From contig JANQGC010000147.1 of assembly GCA_028277515.1 (NCBI GenBank), forward strand, positions 1 to 17,380: a stretch of 17,380 nt of DNA, given 5' to 3'. Below are positions 1-6,667 of the stretch, piece after piece (positions within the stretch are counted from its first letter, which is position 1; every line of letters begins with the position of its first letter). The position numbers and the translations under genes are program-made. The stretch is from Anaerolineae bacterium (GTDB lineage: Bacteria > Chloroflexota > Anaerolineae > Promineifilales > Promineifilaceae). Under the pieces are notes generated by a model that was not told the origin of the DNA, did not search any database, and saw nothing but the letters and a program-made list of their open reading frames with translations.

Positions 1-1013
1 TTTTCACGAATAGTGCCGCCGCCGGCGACGGCCACCTGTTGTTCATTATCAATGAAGCTGTTGCCGCTGAACATGTTGCGGCGCACGGCAGGCATTAATT
101 CCACGCCAATATCATTGTAGGCAAAGGCATTGTCACTGTATTCGCCGATGCTGTCGATCTCGCGGGGTGAAGTGTCCAGGTGGGCACCGACCCGGTTGTC
201 CAGGAACAGGTTGCCGCTGATAAATGCGTCATCCATATCCTTAAGGCCGACGCCATACCCACTCGGTCCCCGGTTTCCGGCAATGGTGTTGTTGTGTAAG
301 TTGACCCGGCGGCTGTACATCAGGAAAGCGCCCACGGAATTGTTGAGCAGGCGGTTGTGTTCGATCCTGGCATCATCACAATACATGAAATGCAGGCCAT
401 AGCGGCCGTTCGTGACCGTATTGTTGCGCAGCAGGAGCCGTTCAGAATACCACAAGACCACGTCGCGCCCTTTATCGACTATGTTATTTTCAATCAATAC
501 ATCGGTGCTGTACCAGAGGCGAATGGGATCGCCCCGTCGCTGTACTTCCAGCTCTTTGCTGCTAATAGTGTTGCCGCGGATGACGCTATGGTGGCTTTCT
601 TTCAAATAAATACCAAACAGGGTGTCTTCAAAACGGTTGTTTTCAATGGTCGCGCGTGGGGCAACGACAGCAATTCCCGAATTTTCTTGGTCTAAGGATT
701 GGCCACTGTTTTTGATTAAGAACCCGCGGAACGTGATATCAGGTGCGGTGATGTGTACGACCGTTCCCTGGTTTTGACCGTCGATCACCGGCCACTCTTC
801 GCCAATCAAGGTCAGGCTTTTATCAATCACCACGGAGCCTTGAAACACACCGCCTTGGACCTTTATGACGTCACCATCCTTAGCGGTGGCGATAGCTATG
901 GGTAAATCTTCGGCCGATATAACAATTGCCTGGTCTTGGGCTGAAACCGGCATCGCCAGCAGCCATCCGGCGAGCAGGAAAATAAAGAAGGAGACAGTTA
1001 AACGGCGCATCAT
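1..1013 (-). CDS. nosD: NosD, periplasmic copper-site maturation factor for nitrous-oxide reductase (C-terminus cut by window edge)
   Basis: The frame is open from ATG at 1013 to the left edge (337 codons, no stop), so the gene is partial. Residues 1-26 form a Sec signal peptide (MMRR, a hydrophobic core, then a likely cleavage after VSA). The rest is a right-handed parallel beta-helix of CASH/PbH1 type, visible as regularly spaced turns such as ENNRF, RGNTI, ENNIV, RNNTV and HNNTI. NosD works with the NosFY ABC transporter to build the sulfur-bridged CuZ centre of NosZ. NosD proteins are usually a little over 400 residues, so roughly the last fifth is missing. The start lies 6 bases after the upstream stop at 1020, so it is translated as part of a nosZ-nosB-nosD operon. 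No good Shine-Dalgarno is seen. nosF and nosY would be expected beyond the left edge. Confidence 0.9.
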   Translation of the reverse strand, partial: MMRRLTVSFFIFLLAGWLLAMPVSAQDQAIVISAEDLPIAIATAKDGDVIKVQGGVFQGSVVIDKSLTLIGEEWPVIDGQNQGTVVHITAPDITFRGFLIKNSGQSLDQENSGIAVVAPRATIENNRFEDTLFGIYLKESHHSVIRGNTISSKELEVQRRGDPIRLWYSTDVLIENNIVDKGRDVVLWYSERLLLRNNTVTNGRYGLHFMYCDDARIEHNRLLNNSVGAFLMYSRRVNLHNNTIAGNRGPSGYGVGLKDMDDAFISGNLFLDNRVGAHLDTSPREIDSIGEYSDNAFAYNDIGVELMPAVRRNMFSGNSFIDNEQQVAVAGGGTIRE

Positions 1014-1019
1014 GCCCTG

Positions 1020-1685
1020 CTATTGATCCTCATTCTTCTTATCAACCAGCGGTTTATAGGCTTTGCGATGATAGTAGAGACCTAAGATACACAGCACCGA
1101 GGCCAGGAAAGCCAGCCAAAGACCAATGCCGGGTGTGGCGACTGTTTCAAACTGGGCGATCACGCCCCGGCCCAATACTTTAGGCACGAAGGGATCGATG
1201 GCGCTGCTCAAAGCGGCCGTTTCATCCAGGTTCAGGCCAAATTCACGCAGCCAGTACTGTAAATCGACCAGAAAGACAACCGGCATCAGAATCGCCGGTA
1301 AAACAAAGAGAACGACCCATTTTGTATGCACAAAAACGGCCGCCAAAACGAGCAGGGCCAGGGCGCCTATGGCGAAAACGCTGATCGACCGTTCCAGTTT
1401 GGCGGCCTCGTTTAACGGCCGCATCCCGATGTAATGATTTAGCCCATCGATCTCAGCTATGTCTCCTGTTAATTCATTCACATAAGCCGTGACATGCAAG
1501 CCGTTAGGATATTGCGGCGCAAGCAAGGTCATTTCCCAGTAAGGAAGGAAGATAGACACAAGAAGCAGCAGGGCGGCAGCGACGAATAGGATAGTCGGGA
1601 TGCGGAACTGCTGCCTGTCCCTGTCTGCGGCATCTTGCGGCACACGCGGGCCGATAAATCTTTGAAAAAAACTCATGGTACTCAT
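1020..1685 (-). CDS. nosB: NosB-like four-helix membrane protein of the nos operon
   Basis: This is a polytopic inner-membrane protein lying between nosZ and nosD, the position held by nosB in clade II nos clusters (for example Wolinella and Desulfitobacterium). Four membrane segments can be read: around PTILFVAAALLLLVSIF near the N-terminus, SISVFAIGALALLVLAA, WVVLFVLPAILMPVVFLV, and GLWLAFLASVLCILGLYY near the C-terminus. A charged, Asp/Glu-rich cytoplasmic tail follows. An extracytoplasmic loop contains LNHYIGM, whose His and Met could bind metal (inference). The biochemical role of NosB is unknown. An in-frame TTG at 1709 would extend the protein, but it lies inside an inverted repeat. 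ATG 1685 is therefore preferred, and ATG 1676 (MSFFQRF) is equally possible. The family assignment rests on synteny and topology, not on a strong motif. Confidence 0.65.
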   Translation of the reverse strand: MSTMSFFQRFIGPRVPQDAADRDRQQFRIPTILFVAAALLLLVSIFLPYWEMTLLAPQYPNGLHVTAYVNELTGDIAEIDGLNHYIGMRPLNEAAKLERSISVFAIGALALLVLAAVFVHTKWVVLFVLPAILMPVVFLVDLQYWLREFGLNLDETAALSSAIDPFVPKVLGRGVIAQFETVATPGIGLWLAFLASVLCILGLYYHRKAYKPLVDKKNEDQ

Positions 1686-1698
1686 CTCAAAATTTAGG

Positions 1699-1733
1699 AA
1701 AGATGCCAACTTTCTATGAAAGTTGGCACCTTT
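1699..1733. repeat. Paired 15-base palindrome element, AAAGTTG core
   Basis: Two 15-base units, AAAGATGCCAACTTT (1699-1713) and AAAGTTGGCACCTTT (1719-1733), are separated by 5 bases. Each is nearly self-palindromic (7+1+7), and they are close to being reverse complements of each other. The inner arms GCCAACTTTC/GAAAGTTGGC are a perfect 10-bp stem with a 3-base loop. The element fills the nosZ-nosB gap. There is no U-run on either side, so it is not a classical terminator. It could stabilise the nosZ 3' end or reduce expression downstream (inference). Confidence 0.7.
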
Positions 1734-1745
1734 TGATTGTTAGAA

Positions 1746-3785
1746 CTATGGCTCAACCAGTAAGTAACCAGTCATTTCCAGGTGCAAGGCCGAGCAGAAT
1801 TCGCTGCAATAATAGGAGAAGACGCCATCTTCGGTAGCGTCGAACTCGAATGTCACCGCCTCGCCTGGTTCAATGCTGACATTGATATTGTAATAAGGCA
1901 GGGAGAAACCGTGAGTGGCGTCATAGGCGCGTTCCACATTGGTGATATGCCAGGTGACATGATCCCCTTTCTTGATATCGACACGTTCGGGGGTGAAGTG
2001 ACTGCGAACGGCGGTCATCCAAATTTCGACTTCATTGCCATCTCGTTCAATGCGCTCTTCGCCAAGCTGCACCACATTTTCATCGATCTGGTTGGTATGC
2101 GGGTTCCAGCCGATTTCCGGATAAACTTCCCAGGGATCTAGCTTATCGGCTTTGATGATTTGCGCGTAATGGGGTTCGCCATCAGGAATGGGCAGATCAT
2201 AGATTAAAGGCATCGTAGTTCCCGGTTCGGAGATGTCCAGCAACTGGAAGTTTTGAGGCAGCAACGGGCCGACGTTGGCGAAGCGGTCAATAGCCCACTT
2301 ATTCATTGACACCAGGTATTTACCGTCGGGACTGACGGTATCCCCCTCGGCGACGGCGATATGGCCGACGTTGTACTGTACGGGGGTTTTGGTTACCAGC
2401 GTCCAATCTTCTTCCTCATGCAGGTCCGAGTAATCGCCACCCAAGGTCCAGCGGGCAACGGACGGCTCCAAGAACAGACTGGTGTAGGCATAACCCTGGT
2501 CATCATACTGCGTGTGCAGCGGCCCTAAACCGACCTCGATTTGGGCTTCCACGATATCGTCAAAGGGCAGGATCGGTACGCCATATTGATCGGTATCATG
2601 CCCCCCGGCGGCGATGGTATCCTGGATCTTCTGGAAGCTGTAGATGGTGACATGGGGGTCCAGTTTTCCGGAGACGGTCAGGAATTGGCCATCCGGTGTG
2701 ACGTCAACACCGTGGGGGCTTTTCGGTTCGGGAGCGAAATAAAGCAGTTCTTCTGCTATGGCCACGTCCAGTGGAATGACTGGAAAACCTTTCACATCGA
2801 TTGTATTTCCGGCAGCGGCGACCTCTACAGCTTTGTCCTTGTTGATGATATGCATGTAATCCATATCATTCTGGGATGCGCCCGCTTCAAATGGTGGATT
2901 GCCGTCTTCGACGCCACCGGTCGCCATTTCAGTGTTGAAAGAGTTACAGAAAACCCAACCGTCGCTAGCCAGCTTGCCGGCGTCGCATAAGTCCTGCCAG
3001 TAAGGGGGCAGTTCGATGGCAAAGGATTCATCTTCCAGGATACGGCCCGCTTCGCGATCGAATTTCCAGAAGGTGACCATGCCCCGATAATCTTCAGCAT
3101 AATCATCGAGCGTACTGTATTCCCAACCCAAGGGGGCGCCATATTGGCCACCTTCGATGACCCAGTCGGTATCCGGCGTGGCGAAAGTGCCGCCATGATC
3201 GCCCAGGGCGATGGGGTTTTTGACTAATTGTTTGGTTTCAAAATCTTTGAGATCAACGACGGCGACACGGCCGTTGGCCTTGTCGTTAATAAATACAAAT
3301 TCACCGTCATATTCACCCTCGGTTTCGCTAAGCGCGGGGTGATGCGTATCCCCCCAGGTGATCATGCTGCCTTCAGCATTACCGCCGGCCAACACTTCCA
3401 TCGTACCTTTGGCGCCGTAACCGTATCCCTGCCAGGGTTCGGGTGTAAAGACGGCGATGGTTTTGATAATGCGCATTGACGGCAACCCGATGACATAAAT
3501 TTGCCCGCTGTGCCCACCGGAAGCGAACATGATGTATTCATCATGAACGCCCGAAGGGGTATAGGTTTTTAAGGCCGCCAGCACATCATCGGGGGTTAGC
3601 CCGCGCGCTTCAGCAATCGCCCCGGCATCGCCGGATAGGGCGGATGTGTCTGCTCCTGAGGGGCCAACATCTGATGCACTGGGATCCTCCTGGCAGCTTA
3701 CCATCAAAATGATAGCCATAACAACCAGGACCAGACCAACAATTGAATACTTATATTTTTTAAAGAAACTTTTCTGTAGCTCCAT
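1746..3785 (-). CDS. nosZ: Clade II (Sec-type) nitrous-oxide reductase NosZ, probable lipoprotein
   Basis: This is the terminal denitrification enzyme, reducing N2O to N2 outside the cytoplasmic membrane. From ATG 3785 the protein has 679 residues. The N-terminus has no twin-arginine motif. It has basic residues, a hydrophobic stretch and a lipobox-like LMVSC with Cys31, so Sec export and membrane anchoring are likely, as in clade II enzymes. A seven-bladed propeller follows with CuZ-type histidine motifs (DTHHPALSE, GDHGGTF, KSPHGVDV, DPHVTIYSF, PLHTQYD, VGHIAV, EPHYAQ). A C-terminal cupredoxin carries CuA ligands: His at about 625 (ATHGFS), then Cys660, Cys664, His668 and Met671 in YYCSEFCSALHLEM. 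ATG 3785 has AGGAG 6 bases upstream. ATG 3791 would abut that Shine-Dalgarno, so the shorter form is preferred. All metal ligands appear intact, so the enzyme should be functional. Confidence 0.95.
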   Translation of the reverse strand: MELQKSFFKKYKYSIVGLVLVVMAIILMVSCQEDPSASDVGPSGADTSALSGDAGAIAEARGLTPDDVLAALKTYTPSGVHDEYIMFASGGHSGQIYVIGLPSMRIIKTIAVFTPEPWQGYGYGAKGTMEVLAGGNAEGSMITWGDTHHPALSETEGEYDGEFVFINDKANGRVAVVDLKDFETKQLVKNPIALGDHGGTFATPDTDWVIEGGQYGAPLGWEYSTLDDYAEDYRGMVTFWKFDREAGRILEDESFAIELPPYWQDLCDAGKLASDGWVFCNSFNTEMATGGVEDGNPPFEAGASQNDMDYMHIINKDKAVEVAAAGNTIDVKGFPVIPLDVAIAEELLYFAPEPKSPHGVDVTPDGQFLTVSGKLDPHVTIYSFQKIQDTIAAGGHDTDQYGVPILPFDDIVEAQIEVGLGPLHTQYDDQGYAYTSLFLEPSVARWTLGGDYSDLHEEEDWTLVTKTPVQYNVGHIAVAEGDTVSPDGKYLVSMNKWAIDRFANVGPLLPQNFQLLDISEPGTTMPLIYDLPIPDGEPHYAQIIKADKLDPWEVYPEIGWNPHTNQIDENVVQLGEERIERDGNEVEIWMTAVRSHFTPERVDIKKGDHVTWHITNVERAYDATHGFSLPYYNINVSIEPGEAVTFEFDATEDGVFSYYCSEFCSALHLEMTGYLLVEP

Positions 3786-3807
3786 CTCCATCTCCTAATA
3801 TTTAATT

Positions 3808-3837
3808 GCGCTAAGCAGCTTGTTTTGCTGCAAGCGC
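3808..3837 (-). promoter_or_regulatory. Hairpin in the nosZ 5' untranslated region
   Basis: Arms GCGCT (3808-3812)/AGCGC (3833-3837) and GCAGC (3815-3819)/GCTGC (3827-3831) stack with a small internal loop around a 7-base loop. It lies between the predicted nosZ start of transcription and the AGGAG ribosome-binding site, about 10 bases before the latter. It could protect the mRNA 5' end or tune translation. The structure is seen; the function is inferred. Confidence 0.5.
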
Positions 3838-3860
3838 AGGGGGACACTGTAAACACTTTA

Positions 3861-3866
3861 AGCGTA
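3861..3866 (-). promoter_or_regulatory. Predicted nosZ -10 element (TACGCT)
   Basis: TACGCT fits TAnnnT. It places the start of transcription near 3854, so the dyad centred at 3895.5 would sit at about -41.5, the class II position used by Crp/Fnr activators. No good -35 is seen, as expected for an activated promoter. A TAnnnT match alone is weak; the spacing to the dyad is what supports it. Confidence 0.45.
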
Positions 3867-3886
3867 CAGGGTTTGGAGATGGTAGT

Positions 3887-3904
3887 CTTTGCAGAAATGC
3901 AAAG
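3887..3904. promoter_or_regulatory. Candidate Crp/Fnr-type operator of nosZ (CTTTGCA-N4-TGCAAAG)
   Basis: A perfect 18-bp dyad with 7-bp arms and a 4-base centre matches the geometry of Crp/Fnr dimers (Fnr: TTGAT-N4-ATCAA), but with a different half-site. It lies between the regulator gene and nosZ. The adjacent regulator has a Tyr where Fnr and Crp have their conserved base-reading Glu, which would fit an unusual half-site. Binding by that protein is inferred. Confidence 0.6.
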
Positions 3905-3931
3905 TGCAATAAATTGGGTTAAAAGGACGGC

Positions 3932-4636
3932 TTAATTTGGGTGGGGACCTTCTGTGAGCAGGATAAGCTGGTGCGCTTTACACAATGTAACCTCTCGCCG
4001 GCCGGTGCGTACGATGCCCGCCTGCTCCCACTTGCTGAGGATGCGGCTGACATTGTATATGTTGGTTCCGGTCATATCGGCCAGTTCCTGGCGAGATAGA
4101 GACATATCAATAAGCACGCCATCCTCAATCCGCTTGCCGAACTGACGTGCTAAACGCAAAAGCGTTAAAGCGATTCGTTGTTCAACGCGCTGAGTGGCCA
4201 TTTCAAAATACAGTTCCTGTAGTTGGGCGAAGCGGCCGGCAATCAGTTCCATACCGTTGAGCGCCAATTGTGGCATTTGCAGCATCATTTCCTGTGTCGT
4301 GTACCGATTCCAGGATAAGGTCGTGCTGTCCTCTATGACTTCGGCCGATGCCGGATAGGGCATCTCGCTCAAAGCGACGATGATGCCTAAACCGTCACCA
4401 GGACCGAAATAACTGAGGGTAACCTGGTTGCCATCAGGACCTAACTGTAATAAGCGGACACGCCCTTCAGAGAGAATGTAAAAAGTGTCGGCAAAATCGC
4501 CCTGATGGAACAGATAAGCGCCTTCTTGTGCATGGCGAAGGCGTCCTTGTTCAATAAATGTGTGGATTTCAGCGGGTTCTAAGCCGGCAAGGAAGGGGCT
4601 GGAGGCCACAATTTCTGTGATTTCTTTTGCCAACAT
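3932..4636 (-). CDS. Crp/Fnr-family transcriptional regulator, probable regulator of the nos genes
   Basis: The N-terminal cyclic-nucleotide-binding-like beta-roll is clear (LFHQGDFADTFYILSEGRVRLL, read in two parts, then a FGPGDGLG turn). A dimerisation helix and a winged helix-turn-helix (LSRQELADMTGTNIYNVSR) follow. There is one cysteine, near the C-terminus, so it cannot carry an Fnr-type 4Fe-4S cluster. A haem/NO sensor of the Dnr type or another ligand is possible, but not shown. In the recognition helix the Glu of Fnr/Crp is replaced by Tyr (IYNVSR), while Ser-Arg is kept. The gene ends 147 bases before nosZ on the same strand. Two starts are possible: GTG 4654 or ATG 4636. ATG is preferred because it gives a normal N-terminus and because TACTAT lies 8 bases upstream, suggesting a leaderless transcript. 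Neither start has a Shine-Dalgarno. Confidence 0.88.
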   Translation of the reverse strand: MLAKEITEIVASSPFLAGLEPAEIHTFIEQGRLRHAQEGAYLFHQGDFADTFYILSEGRVRLLQLGPDGNQVTLSYFGPGDGLGIIVALSEMPYPASAEVIEDSTTLSWNRYTTQEMMLQMPQLALNGMELIAGRFAQLQELYFEMATQRVEQRIALTLLRLARQFGKRIEDGVLIDMSLSRQELADMTGTNIYNVSRILSKWEQAGIVRTGRREVTLCKAHQLILLTEGPHPN

Positions 4637-4679
4637 TTGGCTAGATAGTATCACAAAAAATTAAATTTTGGCCATGATA

Positions 4680-4712
4680 GGAATGGTCCAATCTTCAAGA
4701 TTGGACCATTTT
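4680..4712. repeat. Paired 15-base palindrome element, ATTGGTCCAAT core
   Basis: Arms AATGGTCCAATCTT (4682-4695) and AAGATTGGACCATT (4697-4710) are exact reverse complements around a single base, giving a 14-bp hairpin. Seen as two 15-base units with a 3-base spacer, it matches the element at 9932-9964 (13 of 15 bases in each unit). It fills the gap between moeB and the regulator gene. On the plus strand it is followed by TTTTATT, but no plus-strand gene ends here. On the minus strand, the direction of the genes, there is no U-run. Confidence 0.75.
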
Positions 4713-4718
4713 ATTGAC

Positions 4719-5921
4719 TCAATAAACCGGCAGGCTGGGATCGATTTCCCTGGCCCAGCGATTGATGCCGCCCTCCAGATTGTACAGTTTTTTAAAGCCG
4801 TGATTTTGCAGATCTTGAATAACGGCCGCGCTGCGAGCGCCCGTGCGGCATTGAACAACGATTTCCTGGGCTGTGTCCAGTTCGTTCATACGATTCAACA
4901 CCTGCCCCTGGGGAATTAGAACCGCACCCAGGGATTCAAGGTTGGAGATTTCCCATTCATGTGGTTCGCGTACATCGACGATGAACAGTTCCTCGCCATG
5001 ATCAAGCCGTTCTTTTAACTCGCCCGGTGTTATTTCAGGAACGCCCGCCCCGGCCTCGGCATCAGCCATATAGAGGCTATTGTCATGGGCGGGAACACCG
5101 CAGAACTGTTCGTAATCAATCAGCTCTGTCAGGGTGGGATTTTCCCCGCAAACGGGGCAGTCCGGATTTTTACGCAGGCGCACTTCGTCCACGGTCATGC
5201 CCAGGGCGTCATAGAGCAAGAGACGGCCGATCAGTGGCTCGCCAATGCCCAGGATCAGCTTGATCGCTTCCGTGGCCTGGACGAGACCAATCGTGCCCGG
5301 CAAAATGCCTAAAACACCCCCTTCGGCGCAGCTTGGAACCAATCCCGGCGGCGGCGGTTCGGGGAAAAGGCAACGATAGCAGGGACCTTCCTCAGCGTAA
5401 AATACGGAGGCTTGCCCCTCAAAGCGGAAGATACTACCGTAAACATTGGGCTTGCCCAGTAAGACACAGGCGTCATTGGTCAGGTAACGGGTTGGGAAAT
5501 TATCCGTGCCGTCGATGACGATATCGTAGGGAGCCAGGATATCCAGAGCGTTATCTGAAGTCAGGGGTACTTCATAGGTGTCCACCTGCACGTGAGGATT
5601 AATGCCGCGGATACGGTCGCGCGCGCTTTCTAATTTCAAACGGCCGACATCATCGGTGCCGTGAATCACCTGGCGCTGTAAATTACTGTAATCAACCACA
5701 TCATAATCGACGAGACCAATGCGGCCGATGCCCGCCGCGGCCAGGTACATGGCCAGGGGTGAGCCAAGTCCGCCGGCGCCAATTAATAAGATGCTGGCTG
5801 CTTTTAGTTTTTTCTGGCCGCCCATGCCCACTTCGGGCATGATCAGGTGGCGGCTATATCGTTGAACTTCTTCATGTGACAGTTCAACAACAGCCGGGTC
5901 AATAAGATCGATTGCACTCAT
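4719..5921 (-). CDS. moeB: MoeB/ThiF-type sulfur-carrier adenylyltransferase with C-terminal rhodanese domain (MoeZ-like)
   Basis: This cytoplasmic E1-like enzyme adenylates the C-terminal glycine of the carrier protein, then helps convert it to a thiocarboxylate. Residues ~20-270 are the ThiF/MoeB fold: ATP loop GAGGLG at 48-53, zinc cysteines Cys181/Cys184 (CYRC) and Cys255/Cys258 (CPVC), and a Cys in PSCAEGG at 198. Residues ~295-400 are a rhodanese domain with active-site Cys358 in VVQCRTGARS. The same fusion occurs in Mycobacterium MoeZ, which serves both CysO and MoaD2, and in eukaryotic MOCS3. The length of 400 is typical. ATG 5921 is 2 bases after the cysO stop, with AGGG about 8 bases upstream inside the cysO tail codons. 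It is the last gene of the cysM-mec-cysO-moeB operon, so its main client is probably CysO, although molybdopterin or thiamine carriers elsewhere could share it. Confidence 0.92.
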   Translation of the reverse strand: MSAIDLIDPAVVELSHEEVQRYSRHLIMPEVGMGGQKKLKAASILLIGAGGLGSPLAMYLAAAGIGRIGLVDYDVVDYSNLQRQVIHGTDDVGRLKLESARDRIRGINPHVQVDTYEVPLTSDNALDILAPYDIVIDGTDNFPTRYLTNDACVLLGKPNVYGSIFRFEGQASVFYAEEGPCYRCLFPEPPPPGLVPSCAEGGVLGILPGTIGLVQATEAIKLILGIGEPLIGRLLLYDALGMTVDEVRLRKNPDCPVCGENPTLTELIDYEQFCGVPAHDNSLYMADAEAGAGVPEITPGELKERLDHGEELFIVDVREPHEWEISNLESLGAVLIPQGQVLNRMNELDTAQEIVVQCRTGARSAAVIQDLQNHGFKKLYNLEGGINRWAREIDPSLPVY

Positions 5922-5923
5922 TT

Positions 5924-6208
5924 TTATAACCCTACATTGTTCCCGCCGGCTATGGACGGGATGATCATCAATGTGTCGTCTTCTTGAACGGCCGTGTCTT
6001 TGCCATCAAGCTGGCGTACGTCTTCCTTGTTTAAATAAATATTGACAAAGCTGCGCAGGTTGTCCCCTTCAAAGAGGTGCCGGCGCAGGTCAGGATGCCG
6101 GCCGGTCAAATCTTCCAGGGCGGCGCCAACGGTACTGCCGCTGACGGCCACCTGGCTTTGCCCCCCGGTATATGGCCGGAGAGGGGTTGGAATTCTAATG
6201 GTTGTCAT
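5924..6208 (-). CDS. cysO: ThiS/MoaD-family sulfur carrier protein, CysO-like, with a five-residue tail after the diglycine
   Basis: This 94-residue beta-grasp protein carries sulfur as a C-terminal thiocarboxylate and delivers it to the cysteine synthase. The fold is recognisable from MTTIRIPTPLRPYTGGQ at the start, the NIYLN/LDGKDT strands, and the terminal LMIIPSIAGG. Active carriers end exactly at GlyGly. Here Gly88-Gly89 are followed by NNVGL and a stop, so the product looks like a precursor needing a peptidase cut. The JAMM peptidase encoded immediately upstream is the obvious candidate. The start ATG overlaps the mec stop (ATGA), indicating coupled translation. The tail codons also contain the AGGG that probably serves as the moeB ribosome-binding site, which may have helped fix the extension. 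Confidence 0.88.
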   Translation of the reverse strand: MTTIRIPTPLRPYTGGQSQVAVSGSTVGAALEDLTGRHPDLRRHLFEGDNLRSFVNIYLNKEDVRQLDGKDTAVQEDDTLMIIPSIAGGNNVGL

Positions 6209-6639
6209 TCACTCTTCTCCAAAATTTTTTCTTCAACAAAACCGGACCGATCGGCTAGCAGCTGCCAGGATTGGCTCAGCGCCGGTTGTTTGTTGTTTAT
6301 TTGCGTAATTAAATAGGAATAGCCAGGCCAGGCGGCCCAGGCTAAATCTCTGGGCGAGGCCACGGGTGGGTTGTCGGGATGGCTGTGAAAGACACCCACG
6401 ACATCCAAATCTTTCATCATGGCCTCAACCTCCACATCGCGCCAATCATCTTCGGCGATGCGAAAGCGTACCCTTTTTTCTTCTTCATCAGGCCAAATAT
6501 TGGGCAAGGGGCGCACGGCCGTGACCACATTCGTTCCGTTTGCGATATGGCCCAACAGCAATCCACATCCTTCATAAGGATAGGAGGCGATGCCATGCGC
6601 TTTAATTTGATTTAACAACGTCTCGTTTATCTGCAACAT
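6205..6639 (-). CDS. mec: Mec-type JAMM zinc metallopeptidase
   Basis: In Mycobacterium tuberculosis Mec+ cleaves the CysO-cysteine adduct to release cysteine. The JAMM/MPN+ signature is complete: Glu23 (YPYEGCG), then His85-Ser-His87, seven residues, Ser95, two residues, Asp98 (HSHPDNPPVASPRD). The 144-residue length is normal for the bacterial single-domain form. It is a soluble cytoplasmic protein without a signal peptide. It sits 28 bases after cysM and overlaps cysO by 4 bases. Because the carrier ends GG-NNVGL, this enzyme may also mature the carrier, as QbsD does for QbsE in quinolobactin synthesis (known precedent; applied here by inference). The ribosome-binding site before ATG 6639 is weak. 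Confidence 0.9.
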   Translation of the reverse strand: MLQINETLLNQIKAHGIASYPYEGCGLLLGHIANGTNVVTAVRPLPNIWPDEEEKRVRFRIAEDDWRDVEVEAMMKDLDVVGVFHSHPDNPPVASPRDLAWAAWPGYSYLITQINNKQPALSQSWQLLADRSGFVEEKILEKSE

Positions 6640-6667
6640 GATCAGCGGCGATATTTTCCTGGGAATT

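Noticed and set aside
357..695. Plus-strand frame of 112 codons overlapping nosD.
   Set aside because: It lies antisense within the clear beta-helix coding frame of nosD, has no start signals, and is a shadow.
1699..1733. Considered as a terminator between nosZ and nosB.
   Set aside because: No U-run follows in either direction, and the downstream nosB and nosD clearly belong to the same operon.
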